64,000 nt of DNA from Dictyobacter alpinus (GCF_003967575.1 NZ_BIFT01000002.1:1054001-1118000); one strand, 5' to 3'; counted from the stretch's first letter, positions 31,788-41,991 are shown. Numbers and translations: made by a program. Notes: generated from the letters alone by a model not told the origin.

Positions 31788-33395
31788 TTGACCTCGTTAG
31801 ATGCCCATGAAGCTCTTCTTACCCGGGAGGAGTATGTGGAGAGTGCTAACCCGCACCAAGGTAATGTAGCTGCATCCGTGACAACGTTTCAGCCATTTGG
31901 TACAATTCTGCTCTTCAACTACCTCACGCCAATCTCAGACCGGACAGATTGGTACCGCTCCATCATGCGCACCTTTTTTCAGAGTAGCCGTAAATATCGT
32001 TACCAGCTTACCGCTGAGGATGTCGTGGAGGCGGTTCGGGATGATACAAAGATGGAGTATCATCTGGATGCATGCAAAGGGGATCTTGATCGTCTGGTGA
32101 AATGGGGAAATCTCACCACGCTCTATGATACGAGCCGGGTGACGACGATTGCGGATTTTCGCTCACCGATTTTACGCTATCAGGCCAGCCCCGAGGCATT
32201 GGAGATTGAAGGATTTCTGGCCAGCCATGCCCATGTGGGTGCCAGTGAAGGTGGTTTATATCAGGGCGATCTACCTTTGCTCTGGCAGGCACTGCAGACC
32301 GTTGACCGCTGGTTGAATGATGATCAAAGTTCTTATACACCTGAACGCCGTCAGGAGATTGCAGAGCAGTGGCGACAGGCATTTACGGCCTGGGAAAAAG
32401 TCGTGAACGATGCGGCACAATATCTGGGTAGTATGAATCAAAGCGCCCAACAGGCTGTGAATATGGCCTCTTACCTGTCCTATAAGAATATTGTTGTCAA
32501 TTATATTCAGAGCTTTGCCCAACAGCTCGTGCAACATAGTAATGCAGTGCGTAGCTTGCTCCTGACATGGGTAGATACAGAGAAAAAAGAACGTCTTCTG
32601 GCGATTATCACCTCAACGCCTCCACCAATACAGAGTCTGGCGGAGAATCCTGACAGATGGCGAGAAGATGTGCAGCAACAGATTGAAGCCTTTGAAGAAT
32701 GGTTTATCCGCGAGAGCAATGTGGCCATGTTTCTTAAAGCGGCCCGAGATGCGGTGGAAAAAGTCGTTCAACGGGCCCATGCCCTGGCTTCATCGATGCG
32801 CCCTCATACTGATTATGTGACGATGCTCCATGGCCTGGCCGGCCAGTTTATGCAGACTGACGACCTGCAGGTAGCGCAACAATTGTATGCGAGCGCCTTC
32901 GCCAGTAGTACACCAATCCATCTTCCTGAAGGATTGACTGGTTCTCCTGAAGTGACCGATAGACGCAATGAACGCAAGCCATGGAATGAAACAGCAGCGG
33001 TAACTCGTTCGTTGCGTCCAATCTACAAGGGGAACGTTGAACGTGTTGCGGAGCAGCCAATGCGCTCTAATACAGAGGCGCTCTATCACCTGAAATTGAC
33101 ACATGATACGCAAAATAAGCTTCAGCAACAGCGCTTTGCTCATATCTTCCAGACGGAGCTCCTTGATCTGGGTACGATCAAGACAATAGCCCCTGAGGAA
33201 AGGGCCGCCATTACGGAGGTGATCGACGGTTGCCTGTGTAGTCCAGCACTAGAGTATTCGTTACCGGACGGTTCACTGGTAACCCTGCTTAACCGCGATG
33301 AGCAAGCCTATATTTCGCTACATTCGCAAGATGGCGTCCTGCTTGTCCCTCGTTATCGCTTGCGACGCCAGTTACCGGCCAGTCGCCTATCTTAA
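31788..33395 (+). CDS. jetA: Wadjet protein JetA (DUF2397/TIGR02677-like)
   Basis: A 535-residue protein, first gene of a four-gene set matching type II Wadjet (DUF2397, DUF2398, SMC-like ATPase, DUF2399). JetA is the MukF/kleisin-like subunit of a condensin-type complex that detects and cleaves circular plasmid DNA. Supporting segments: FQPFGTILLFNYLTPISDRT, WYRSIMRTFFQSSRKYRYQL near the N-terminus, and a helical middle (AFEEWFIRESNVAMFLKAAR style). I prefer TTG 31788, which has AAGGAAG 6 nt upstream; the longer ORF from 31662 begins within the MITE. Family call rests on gene order and recalled family features, not on a search. Confidence 0.85.
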   Translation: MTSLDAHEALLTREEYVESANPHQGNVAASVTTFQPFGTILLFNYLTPISDRTDWYRSIMRTFFQSSRKYRYQLTAEDVVEAVRDDTKMEYHLDACKGDLDRLVKWGNLTTLYDTSRVTTIADFRSPILRYQASPEALEIEGFLASHAHVGASEGGLYQGDLPLLWQALQTVDRWLNDDQSSYTPERRQEIAEQWRQAFTAWEKVVNDAAQYLGSMNQSAQQAVNMASYLSYKNIVVNYIQSFAQQLVQHSNAVRSLLLTWVDTEKKERLLAIITSTPPPIQSLAENPDRWREDVQQQIEAFEEWFIRESNVAMFLKAARDAVEKVVQRAHALASSMRPHTDYVTMLHGLAGQFMQTDDLQVAQQLYASAFASSTPIHLPEGLTGSPEVTDRRNERKPWNETAAVTRSLRPIYKGNVERVAEQPMRSNTEALYHLKLTHDTQNKLQQQRFAHIFQTELLDLGTIKTIAPEERAAITEVIDGCLCSPALEYSLPDGSLVTLLNRDEQAYISLHSQDGVLLVPRYRLRRQLPASRLS

Positions 33396-33421
33396 TATCT
33401 GGAGAGGATCGGGATGATGTT

Positions 33422-34828
33422 ATGGAAAATCCACAGAGTATGTTTGAAGAGCAAGATTATCCGCTCTGGGAAGATGAAGACAGTTCACACAACTTCGCCA
33501 GTGCTTCCTTACCCTCGTATACCGCCCGCAATGTGTCCAGAGCACATGCCGCGCTTTTAGACAATGTAGTGGTCTCACTCCAGGCAAATGTTGAGATTTT
33601 TCGCCTGGTAAGGACACATATTGCTTTCCTGGAACAATGGCATGAACAGCATACTGGCTGGCGTATCCAGCGTGGTGCGACCTTCTTTCGCCTTGAACGT
33701 CATCTCCATACGGTGACACCGGTCTTCCTGGATGATAAACTAAAAAAGGCGCGTGATTTTGTGTGCTTAACCTGGCTCCTGTGGTTCGCAGAAAAACGCT
33801 ATCTCGCTGGTGGTGGCAGAAATCAGCAGTTTCTTCTATCCCAACTGGCAGACGAGCTCCAGAAACAGTCCGAGACAGTAGAAGGAACGGCGCTGGATTT
33901 TCGTAATCAGCAGGATCGCTATAGTATGTGGCGTGCCCTTGACTATCTAACGAACCTGGGAGGATTGCGCATACTGGAGGGCGAGGTGAAGAAATGGTTG
34001 GAAGATAGCGAGCAAGCGGAAAATGAAGCGCTCTATGAGTTTACGCCGATCACCCATTCATTGGTCGAGGCACTTCATGAAGAACGGGTAGCGGCCATTA
34101 CAGAACTCCTCAGGGAGAACCGTCAACTGACGACGGCTGGTCGCGTACCAGCATTGGCACAGGCGATCCCTCCACTCTTTCGTGCCTGGCGCACCCTCTT
34201 GCTGGGTCCTGCCCTCTTTCGCTATGATGATCCAGACGCTTTTCACGCACTCAAGACCAACTCCGAACAGGTCAGTAATGAATTGGCCGATGCGCTGGGA
34301 TGGCTCTTAGAACTCAATAGTGACTATGCCTGTATTGTGCGCGGGGGTAGTCTCTCAATCGGCGCCGGACCCGGCCTTACCGTCAATGGAGCCTATGATC
34401 AGATGATCTTGCTTCTCTGTAGCCTGTTTCGCAATCAGGTTGAACAGCATAACTGGACACCGGACGCGTATGGTTGCCTACATGTAACACACTGGGATAT
34501 TAATCCGCTCTTCAGTGATCTGCGTCAACGTTTCGGCAACTATTGGGGTGCCACCATCCAGAATATCGAGGCAAAAGAATTACTGACAGAAATGTACCAG
34601 CGGATGCGCCAGTTAGGGCTCCTGCGTGGTCCAGATGAAGAAGGAAATATGTTGATCATGCCAACGGCGGCAAGATATAATGTCAGTTACACGCAAGAAC
34701 CGCCGGAGGTGCGTAAGAGCACACGCACACGCAGCCGCAAAACAACGCCGGCCCCACAATTATCGCTTGAGTCTATTGATCAGTATGAAACAGGGAATGG
34801 CCAGCACGCACAGAAGGAGCAACAATGA
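33422..34828 (+). CDS. jetB: Wadjet protein JetB (DUF2398/TIGR02678-like)
   Basis: A 468-residue soluble protein, the MukE-like winged-helix subunit of Wadjet. DUF2398-type features include NVSRAHAALLDNVVVSLQAN near the N-terminus, the FVCLTWLLWFAEKRYLAGGG segment and TFFRLERHLH. It starts 26 bp after jetA and overlaps jetC by 4 bp (ATGA), so the complex subunits are translated in order. The C-terminal 40 residues are basic and Ser/Thr-rich (RKSTRTRSRKTTP), possibly disordered. Confidence 0.85.
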   Translation: MENPQSMFEEQDYPLWEDEDSSHNFASASLPSYTARNVSRAHAALLDNVVVSLQANVEIFRLVRTHIAFLEQWHEQHTGWRIQRGATFFRLERHLHTVTPVFLDDKLKKARDFVCLTWLLWFAEKRYLAGGGRNQQFLLSQLADELQKQSETVEGTALDFRNQQDRYSMWRALDYLTNLGGLRILEGEVKKWLEDSEQAENEALYEFTPITHSLVEALHEERVAAITELLRENRQLTTAGRVPALAQAIPPLFRAWRTLLLGPALFRYDDPDAFHALKTNSEQVSNELADALGWLLELNSDYACIVRGGSLSIGAGPGLTVNGAYDQMILLLCSLFRNQVEQHNWTPDAYGCLHVTHWDINPLFSDLRQRFGNYWGATIQNIEAKELLTEMYQRMRQLGLLRGPDEEGNMLIMPTAARYNVSYTQEPPEVRKSTRTRSRKTTPAPQLSLESIDQYETGNGQHAQKEQQ

Positions 34829-37800
34829 CCTATCGCATCGAGGCACCAACGTTATGGGATGAGTCAGGTACTTCAGCAGCACATACCCAGACTGAACTGC
34901 TCCAACAGGTTGCTGGCGGCCCACCTGGCTATCGGCTCAGACGTATTATTTTAACCAATTTCTGGCTTTATGACCATCAAGAATTTGAGATCCCACATGG
35001 ACGACTCTTCCTGGCTGGCGATAATCGCTCGGGTAAATCTACGGTGCTCACCGCCGCGATTACCCTTGCCCTTGACGGCGACTACCATCCTGAGCGTATT
35101 GATACCTTTGGCAAACGTGAGAAGCGCATCGACTATTATATTCTGGGCAGCAACGAATCAAATACACCCTTTACACGCGATTCACGCACCACCTATATTG
35201 GCCTGGAATTTGAATGGTGCGACATGACTCAACCACCCTTTGCGTCAGAGCTACGGGCCCTTTGGGAACGTGGCGAGTACCAGCAGGCCAATTTTCTGAC
35301 CATTGGTATCGCCTTCCACGGCAATAGAAACAACGCCAATCCGATCAGCGCCCTGCGCTTCATAATTACCGATGGCAAGCGACTGGAATATGATATTCCT
35401 ACCATCATCACAGGCAAAGATAGCCAGCGCGCCTGTGACCTCAAGACATTTAAGAAGACCCTGGCCGAACATGGACAGGTCTTTGAATCACAGCATGAAT
35501 ATGAACAGAAGGTCTCTCAATATCTATTCAACTTTGCCAGCGTCAACGATTTCCGGCGTCTGATCAGACAACTCCTGTACTTACGCCAACCCAATCTCAA
35601 TAGCGTCCTCTCATTGGAATCCGTGCGTACGTTCCTTGATCAATCACTCCCGTCGATACCTGCCGATCTCGTTCAACATGCAGCGACAACCCTGGAATTA
35701 ATGGAATCCTTACAGGAGGAAATTGAGCAGCGTAAGAAAGCCTATAACGCCGTTGAAAAACTCCACCTGGCGCAACAGGTGGTGGCCGTAGCCAGAACCC
35801 GCATTGCAGCCTGTGAGTATGTGCATACGCAGTTGCTCGCAAACGCGGCCAATAATGATGTGACACGGCTTAAACGCAATATTACACGCGCCGAAAATGA
35901 GTTGGAGCGTTATCAGAGACAACTCCACGACTTAGAGCGCACACAGGTCGAGGTAGCTGGAAAAATCTCGGCGTTAGAGGGTAGTGAAGGTCTACAGGCG
36001 GCGCAACAACTTGGTCATTTACAGGAACAGACCATTGCCTATACCAAAGATTTTGAGGAGAAAGGTCTGATCCTTACCGATGCAACAACCAATAGAGAAC
36101 AGGTCGAGCAAGATATCAAAACCCAGGGCACAGCGTTTGCTCGAATGCAGCAGCAGACGGAGCAATTATTGGTCACCATGCGTACCATGGCAGATCAAGA
36201 AGCACACTGGCAGTTAGCAAGCGAACAGTTGAGTGCAACAATCAATCAATTAAAGAGTTTCTCGCTGGAAGCATCAACTCCTGACATCCAGACGCATATC
36301 TCGTCCCTGCTCGCTGTTTCACTTCAAGAACGCCTGGACTGGTTGGGGAGATTGCGACAACTGCATCGTACGATAGAGCAGACACAAACCAGACTACAAG
36401 CGGCACAACAGCAAGAATCACAGGCATATGATACGCTCGATCAGGCGAACAGACAGTTCGATGCTGAGCGCGACACCTTGGTCGCGGTGCAACAGGAACT
36501 GGCCGATAGGCTCGATGGTCTCCTCGAGGATAGTGCGTACGATCAACATTTTACTCAGCTCCATGAAAGAGCCGCTGAAGATTGGAATGCGGCCCTGCCA
36601 CCACAGGAAATGGTTGATCGGCTAGGTGAAGTGTTGCGCGAATATGAGAGCATTATTACATCAATTATCGAGGCACTAAAAAAATCGCGACGGCAGATTC
36701 AACAGGAACTTGACACGACACGGCAACGCCAGGGTGAAAAGAACCAGGAACTCAGACAGGCACGTATAGCCTATGAGCTGAAGTTGCAGGAACCAGAGTA
36801 TACCCCATATCGTTCAGAACATCGTCAAAAAGCGCGGGCGTCTCTGGCTGCACAGAATATTACTGCGTTCCCGCTCTATATGCTGATCGACTTCACAGCA
36901 GCAATTGATAGCCAATCAGCACAGGCCGGAAGTATTGAATATCTGCTTGAGGACGCGGGACTCCTGGATGCACTGGTTGTACCCACCGATGATGCCACAG
37001 CCGCAGATGCTATCCTGGCCGCCGAAGGCCTCAGCGATTGTTACCTGGATATTCAGCGCATCACACATGATCAACAGCAAAATTCAGCACACACAACAAC
37101 CAGACTGCTACAACTTGATCCAGCGCTGCAAGAAGACCCGGCCACACGTAACAATAACTGGCAAGAGATCATTGGTCCGTTACTGTCTCTCCTTGAACAG
37201 CATATCTATCCAGCGTTGGCCCAGAATCCATCCTCCGAACAATCCGTTTCCTGGCGCCATGGTCTGCTCACAGGAATAGCGGGCGCCGGTTCGGCCCGTT
37301 GTATTGGCAAGGCAACACGTCTACGTGAACAGCAAACCCAACAATTATTACTTGCTCAGCAGGTTGAAGTATTTGAGAACGAACTGCAAAAGATCAGCAG
37401 TCAGATTGAAGTATTAGAACAACAACAGCTGCGCCAGGCAGATTTACATGAGCAGTTAGGAACTATTTTCAAAGAAAGTAAGATTGAATTTCATGCCACA
37501 ACCCTCCAGGGTATCCTGGTTGCGCTGCAAAAAGCTGAGGCTCGCTATCAACAAGTACACAATGAATCTCAGGATATTCGTCAACAGATAACGACCCTCA
37601 AGACACGCTTGCAGCGCGAGACAGCCGAGGTGTTTGTCTTTGCCTATGAGGCGGACAAGGTTGAAAGAGCCTATGAGGCGACCAACAAACTGGCCAGTGA
37701 ACACAAAACGCTGAACAGCTATGGCGAACGACTGATTGCGACATGGCAGGGCTATAAGCGGGCCGCGCAGCAACTTGGCCAGGTGAAAAACGCCGAGATG

Positions 37801-39213
37801 CGGGCCGAAGTCGCCAGACGCAAGGCTGAACAGGTCCTTACCCAATCCAAAGCCGAGTTAGAGATGCTGGAGAGGATGTTACGCGAAACCGAGCAGGGGG
37901 GCCTGGATGGCTTGCTCTCACAGCTTCATGAGCTCCAAACTCGCCATAGCGAACTGCCAGACGAACTACAAAAGCTACGCGAACAGCGCACCCGGGCCGA
38001 AAGTAATCTGGAAAATAGCAGCGCGGAATACACCAAAGCACAGGAAGTGCGCACAATTAACCAGCAACGCTGTAATGATGCATATGAACACTTCCTCTAT
38101 CTGCTCCATGCATATCCGGTCGAGATGCTGGCCCATACAGACCAACAAATAGAGGCAACCACTGGTTTCGAGGCAGCCCAGGAGTTTCTTATCGAGCCAC
38201 TAGGATCACAGGAAGAGGTCTATCTGGCTCGTAGAAACGAGCTACAGAAACATGAGCATACGGTTCAGAGCGAGCTATACCGGGTCTATAGTGAAGTTAT
38301 TAATCGGCTCCATGAATATAGTCCTCAGGTCGATGACCAGGGTATCATTCGCTTTGCCAATGCAGATCAGGCCAATGCCTATGAGCTACTTAGCCGGCTG
38401 GGTGAAGAGATACGTTACCAGGACCAGTTGCTGGCGGTCAGAGAGCGAGAGCTGTTCCAAAACTTTCTGCTAGAAGAGATGGCTGACACGGTCGGCAAAC
38501 ATATCACCGATGCAGAAAAATGGGTTGAAAGAATGAATGCAGTCCTCGGCCAGAGTCCTCTGGTAGGAGAATATTATCATTTGAAGTGGGTCTATAAAGC
38601 GCAAGAACGCGACCAGCCAGGCAATGCACTGGCCCATTATCATGATCTTTTGCGTCGACAGGCACAAACGTTTAAGCAAGAGGAGATTGATGCCCTGGTG
38701 TATGCTTTCCGCCAGGAGATCAATGCATTACAGGCACAAAAACATGTGACCACTGAAGCCACGTTTGCGGAAGCGCTGGCGCAAATTTTTGATTATCGTA
38801 CCTGGTTTCAATTTGAGATCTATATCACCAGGAATGATGGCTCACAACAACACCTGACCAACCGCTTCTTCAAAAAAGGCAGTGGCGCAGAACAATATGT
38901 CACTCTGTATGTGCCGTTCTTCGCGGCGCTCTCGGCACTCTATGAGAGCGCCGGCAAAGGCGCTCCACGCTTGATCGCACTAGATGAAGCATTCGACAAG
39001 GTAAGTGTCGAGAATACCAGGAAATTACTTAAGTTCCTTGGCTCACAAAACTTCCAATGGATCATGACCGGACCTCGTGTGACGGGCGAAGCAACTGAGA
39101 TACCAGCCTGTGTCAAATACACCATGTTCTGTCAGAAAGAACAAGAGTTAGCCACAGGATTTGCTTCCTTCTGGAGTACCGATACATCGCTGGATGAGAT
39201 CAGTAAGTCATGA
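34825..39213 (+). CDS. jetC: Wadjet SMC-like ATPase JetC (TIGR02680-like)
   Basis: A 1462-residue SMC/MukB-type ATPase, the motor that extrudes plasmid DNA. The Walker A is GDNRSGKS (65-72) in LAGDNRSGKSTVLTAAITLA. Two long coiled-coil arms run through most of the protein (about 270-600 and 790-1130) around a central folded part. The C-terminal head has FFKKGSGAEQYVTLYVPFFA as the ABC-signature region (GSGAEQ rather than LSGGE) and Walker B PRLIALDEAFDKVS with Asp1387/Glu1388. No frameshift or lost motif, so the operon is probably active. It overlaps both neighbours by 4 bp. Confidence 0.95.
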   Translation: MTYRIEAPTLWDESGTSAAHTQTELLQQVAGGPPGYRLRRIILTNFWLYDHQEFEIPHGRLFLAGDNRSGKSTVLTAAITLALDGDYHPERIDTFGKREKRIDYYILGSNESNTPFTRDSRTTYIGLEFEWCDMTQPPFASELRALWERGEYQQANFLTIGIAFHGNRNNANPISALRFIITDGKRLEYDIPTIITGKDSQRACDLKTFKKTLAEHGQVFESQHEYEQKVSQYLFNFASVNDFRRLIRQLLYLRQPNLNSVLSLESVRTFLDQSLPSIPADLVQHAATTLELMESLQEEIEQRKKAYNAVEKLHLAQQVVAVARTRIAACEYVHTQLLANAANNDVTRLKRNITRAENELERYQRQLHDLERTQVEVAGKISALEGSEGLQAAQQLGHLQEQTIAYTKDFEEKGLILTDATTNREQVEQDIKTQGTAFARMQQQTEQLLVTMRTMADQEAHWQLASEQLSATINQLKSFSLEASTPDIQTHISSLLAVSLQERLDWLGRLRQLHRTIEQTQTRLQAAQQQESQAYDTLDQANRQFDAERDTLVAVQQELADRLDGLLEDSAYDQHFTQLHERAAEDWNAALPPQEMVDRLGEVLREYESIITSIIEALKKSRRQIQQELDTTRQRQGEKNQELRQARIAYELKLQEPEYTPYRSEHRQKARASLAAQNITAFPLYMLIDFTAAIDSQSAQAGSIEYLLEDAGLLDALVVPTDDATAADAILAAEGLSDCYLDIQRITHDQQQNSAHTTTRLLQLDPALQEDPATRNNNWQEIIGPLLSLLEQHIYPALAQNPSSEQSVSWRHGLLTGIAGAGSARCIGKATRLREQQTQQLLLAQQVEVFENELQKISSQIEVLEQQQLRQADLHEQLGTIFKESKIEFHATTLQGILVALQKAEARYQQVHNESQDIRQQITTLKTRLQRETAEVFVFAYEADKVERAYEATNKLASEHKTLNSYGERLIATWQGYKRAAQQLGQVKNAEMRAEVARRKAEQVLTQSKAELEMLERMLRETEQGGLDGLLSQLHELQTRHSELPDELQKLREQRTRAESNLENSSAEYTKAQEVRTINQQRCNDAYEHFLYLLHAYPVEMLAHTDQQIEATTGFEAAQEFLIEPLGSQEEVYLARRNELQKHEHTVQSELYRVYSEVINRLHEYSPQVDDQGIIRFANADQANAYELLSRLGEEIRYQDQLLAVRERELFQNFLLEEMADTVGKHITDAEKWVERMNAVLGQSPLVGEYYHLKWVYKAQERDQPGNALAHYHDLLRRQAQTFKQEEIDALVYAFRQEINALQAQKHVTTEATFAEALAQIFDYRTWFQFEIYITRNDGSQQHLTNRFFKKGSGAEQYVTLYVPFFAALSALYESAGKGAPRLIALDEAFDKVSVENTRKLLKFLGSQNFQWIMTGPRVTGEATEIPACVKYTMFCQKEQELATGFASFWSTDTSLDEISKS

Positions 39214-40646
39214 AGCAGCAGCCACAAAACTCGGACAATCCATTCGTACAAAAAGCCGTGGCTTTCTTCGCACAACCTGTCTGGTCTCGTCTTGTTGAAG
39301 CGTTATATACGAAGTACATAACACAAGGACGTATTGCAGGCCAGATTGTGCTACGCGACTGTAGCAATGATGAGCAGCGAGAGATAGCCAGGTTTCTCAA
39401 GAAGAAGTTGCCGAGCGATGGCACGTTCACTATCCGTCTGCGCGATTTTCAGCAAGCACTTGACGAAAGTGGATTTGCCTGCGACCTCCCCACGCTATTG
39501 ATATCCCTTTTTCCCAGCCGCTCACATACCACACGCCCACAGCAACGCGAGCAACAGGCGCATTCCCAGCAACAGTTCTATGACAGCCTATCAGCGATTG
39601 GAGCTACCCTTCCAGTGGCGTCCCGTGGATATGCCTGGCTATTCCAGGGTGTATATGGTCGAGATGAACTTTTCAGGCGCTATAAAAACGAAACAGCAGT
39701 CGTGCAGGAAGGGCTCCTTATTCAGGTACGCACAATTGCGCAGGCCCTCAATCATCTTCCAGTACCCCCAAACGTCGAGCGGTTGGCTCTGTTTGCGCAA
39801 CGTATCACCGGAAATCCCCATTATTTTGATAGCAATACAGCCGCCGGACGGATCTTTTTTCGGGCATTACTGGATCTGACACAGAGAAGTGAGGCGTCCA
39901 ACCGTGCTGATGCAAGCTTAGAAAATGATGATCTTACCACTCATCGTATGGGAAGAGAAATTTCGGAGCAACAACAGCAACGCCTGCTTGTCTATTATGA
40001 AGCGGGCTTACTATTAGACACCATTTCATCCACTGTCACTGTCTTCAATCTGGCCTATGCAGAGGATCATACAGGGCATGCGGATGCCCTGGTCCAATAT
40101 GCAGGTAAACGTCTCCTGACCCTCTCCCTCCATCAGCTACTCGATTGGAGAAGGCTGCACGCAACCACGAAAAAGATTTATCTGTTTGAAAATCCACAGG
40201 TATTTGAAGAGATTGTAGAGAGTTTAGCACCCACCAATGTGAGCTTGTTCGCGGATCACAGCCCACCGGTCCCAACCTTGATCTGTACCTCTGGCTGGCC
40301 CAGTATCGCGGTTATACGCCTGCTCAGTCTCCTTACTGCTTCCTCACCAGACACAAACCTGTATTATAGTGGCGATTTCGATCTTCAAGGATTACGCATC
40401 GCTTCCCATATCCTCACACGCTATCCTGGACGCAGCTATCTCTGGCGCTTTGATCCAGCCTCCTATATCAGCGCCCTCCATATGCAAGCAGCAGAGCTTG
40501 ACGCCAGCGACATTGCAGCCCTCCAGACACTCCCTGAAATCTTTACACCATTAACAACAATCATGCAAGAGAGAAAACAGCGCGCCTACCAGGAAGGCAT
40601 TACACAACTACTCCTGATGGACATTCGCGAAAACATGGAAAATTGA
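39210..40646 (+). CDS. jetD: Wadjet nuclease subunit JetD (DUF2399/TIGR02679-like, Toprim)
   Basis: A 478-residue protein, the topoisomerase VI-like subunit that cuts extruded DNA. The C-terminal Toprim part has PTLICTSGWPSIAVIRLLSL and NLYYSGDFDLQGLRIA (about 385-400), giving the DxD metal-binding pair, and later FDPASYISALH. The N-terminal region (FARFLKKKLPSDGTFTIRLR style) is the DUF3323-type arm. It overlaps jetC by 4 bp and ends 12 bp before a miniature transposable element. Confidence 0.88.
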   Translation: MKQQPQNSDNPFVQKAVAFFAQPVWSRLVEALYTKYITQGRIAGQIVLRDCSNDEQREIARFLKKKLPSDGTFTIRLRDFQQALDESGFACDLPTLLISLFPSRSHTTRPQQREQQAHSQQQFYDSLSAIGATLPVASRGYAWLFQGVYGRDELFRRYKNETAVVQEGLLIQVRTIAQALNHLPVPPNVERLALFAQRITGNPHYFDSNTAAGRIFFRALLDLTQRSEASNRADASLENDDLTTHRMGREISEQQQQRLLVYYEAGLLLDTISSTVTVFNLAYAEDHTGHADALVQYAGKRLLTLSLHQLLDWRRLHATTKKIYLFENPQVFEEIVESLAPTNVSLFADHSPPVPTLICTSGWPSIAVIRLLSLLTASSPDTNLYYSGDFDLQGLRIASHILTRYPGRSYLWRFDPASYISALHMQAAELDASDIAALQTLPEIFTPLTTIMQERKQRAYQEGITQLLLMDIRENMEN

Positions 40647-40650
40647 AGTG

Positions 40651-40743
40651 ACATAATCGGCTCTATGTCTTTGAGGGGGAAAGCGGGGTGTCCTCGCAAT
40701 CCTCCCCCACCACCTTCCCCGAAGGACGGAGAGCCACATAATC
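40651..40743. mobile_element. ISL3-like MITE, copy 1 (77 bp plus 8-bp target duplications)
   Basis: Element 40659-40735 is bounded by the perfect direct repeat ACATAATC (40651-40658, 40736-40743). Terminal inverted repeats are GGCTCTATGTCTTT and the complement of GGCTCTCCGTCCTT. GGCTCT ends and 8-bp duplications are typical of ISL3-family insertion sequences. A related, longer copy is at 58420-58531. It lies 12 bp after jetD and can fold as a long hairpin, so it may also end the transcript. Confidence 0.85.
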
Positions 40744-40791
40744 AAAAGATTATGCTTTTTTCAAGCATTTCTTCTTTTGCATCTCTATACT

Positions 40792-40820
40792 TTGTATTTA
40801 TCAAATAAATCGTGTATAAT
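40792..40820 (+). promoter_or_regulatory. Sigma70-type promoter
   Basis: TTGTAT (40792-40797), 17-nt spacer ending AAATCGTG, TATAAT (40815-40820). First downstream gene is at 41106, giving a leader of about 280 nt. Confidence 0.6.
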
Positions 40821-41105
40821 TACTATACCTTAAAGAAATACACATGTATGCTCTCTCATCTTGTGATTTTGTATCAATATAGATATCATACATTTTGATA
40901 AAGCACGTCCTCCTAAAAAAGTGATGTCCCTCTGTGTACTTCTAAAGATCAATCTTTCTAGCACAAAGCGCACCATATGCAAATTTTCGTTCCTATCTCT
41001 TCTGGTAAACTCCATAGGCATACTGTGCCAGAGAAAGGCCAGCACATAGAGCTGGAAAGATAGAAGCATTCAAATAAAACAGCTTCAACAGAAATGAGGA
41101 ATCAC

Positions 41106-41339
41106 ATGACCTTACCAACACTTGACCAGACCGAAGGAATATGGATTGGACGCACGCAAGATCAAGGATATCATTACATACAAGATATATTCCCCAATAA
41201 TATTCAGCGCGAAAGATATCACCAGGATAACTGCTTTGCCTTAATCACACGTGGCAGTTTACAACCTGAACAACCTGATGGCCTTACCCCCATCCAACGC
41301 ACCTGGGAAAGATTACAACGCTATCGGCAAGTCCTCTAG
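41106..41339 (+). CDS. Small hypothetical protein (77 aa)
   Basis: A soluble 77-residue protein with no recognised domain. MTLPTLDQTEGIWIGRTQDQ opens it, and the end is helical and basic (TPIQRTWERLQRYRQVL). ATG 41106 is preferred over ATG 41094 because GAGG lies 6-7 nt upstream of it. It has a consensus promoter at 40792-40820 but a long leader. It is monocistronic by spacing. Confidence 0.5.
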   Translation: MTLPTLDQTEGIWIGRTQDQGYHYIQDIFPNNIQRERYHQDNCFALITRGSLQPEQPDGLTPIQRTWERLQRYRQVL

Positions 41340-41498
41340 TCCGGCATAAACAAAACGAACATTCCCCGCATGATATTTAATAATATACGCTTGGAGAAAC
41401 CGGAAGGTGCAAGATGGTCTTGCCGATCCTTATCTCAACGGCGGAAGACTGAGTTTTTTCATAAATAATGTATTTGCTTATTTGCATGTTTACTAATA

Positions 41499-41527
41499 TT
41501 GTATTTTTCCAAAAAATAGTGTATAAT
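41499..41527 (+). promoter_or_regulatory. Sigma70-type promoter
   Basis: TTGTAT (41499-41504), 17-nt spacer ending AAATAGTG, TATAAT (41522-41527). Transcript would begin near 41534 and reach the 84-aa gene at 41737 after about 200 nt; a GTCTCATAAGAC hairpin lies at the start. Confidence 0.6.
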
Positions 41528-41736
41528 TAAAGTGTCTCATAAGACTTTTATGAACCAGCCTTCCCTTATCAGCTAGCGCTTACTGCTCTTCTCTCTTAGA
41601 AGTACCGCCACATACCCTACACATTGCAACTACTTCTTCCAGATCAGTAATTGCTTAAACAGCTTGTCTGTTATGGCATTTCATCTTTTCACGCAAAAAT
41701 CTGATAGTACCAGGTGGTACTGGAAAAGAAACAACA

Positions 41737-41991
41737 ATGAAAACGTTTACCCAGACCAGAGAAATCTTCATTGAGGCCATTGATCAGCTAAAGCGTCTTG
41801 AAGGACCTGAAAAAGTGACGCAAGCTCTCCGTATCGTCAAGGAACGGGAAGCCGGTAAACTTTGTTATCAGGCTGAAGAGGATCTGCCCCAGGCTGAACT
41901 GTTTCTATTGAAAGATATGTTGAGAGTCGGGAAAAACAATTGGACACGATATAAACAGATCTTCCTTGAGAGCATGCATAAACGAAAATAA
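41737..41991 (+). CDS. Small hypothetical helical protein (84 aa)
   Basis: A charged, mostly helical 84-residue protein (KTFTQTREIFIEAIDQLKRL, PQAELFLLKDMLRVGK). No recognised family. It follows promoter 41499-41527 and may be transcribed with the pentapeptide operon that begins 107 bp downstream. Confidence 0.55.
   Translation: MKTFTQTREIFIEAIDQLKRLEGPEKVTQALRIVKEREAGKLCYQAEEDLPQAELFLLKDMLRVGKNNWTRYKQIFLESMHKRK

Noticed and set aside
40830..41069. 79-aa minus-strand ORF after the Wadjet operon
   Set aside because: It opposes a consensus plus-strand promoter and has no start signals or recognisable features.
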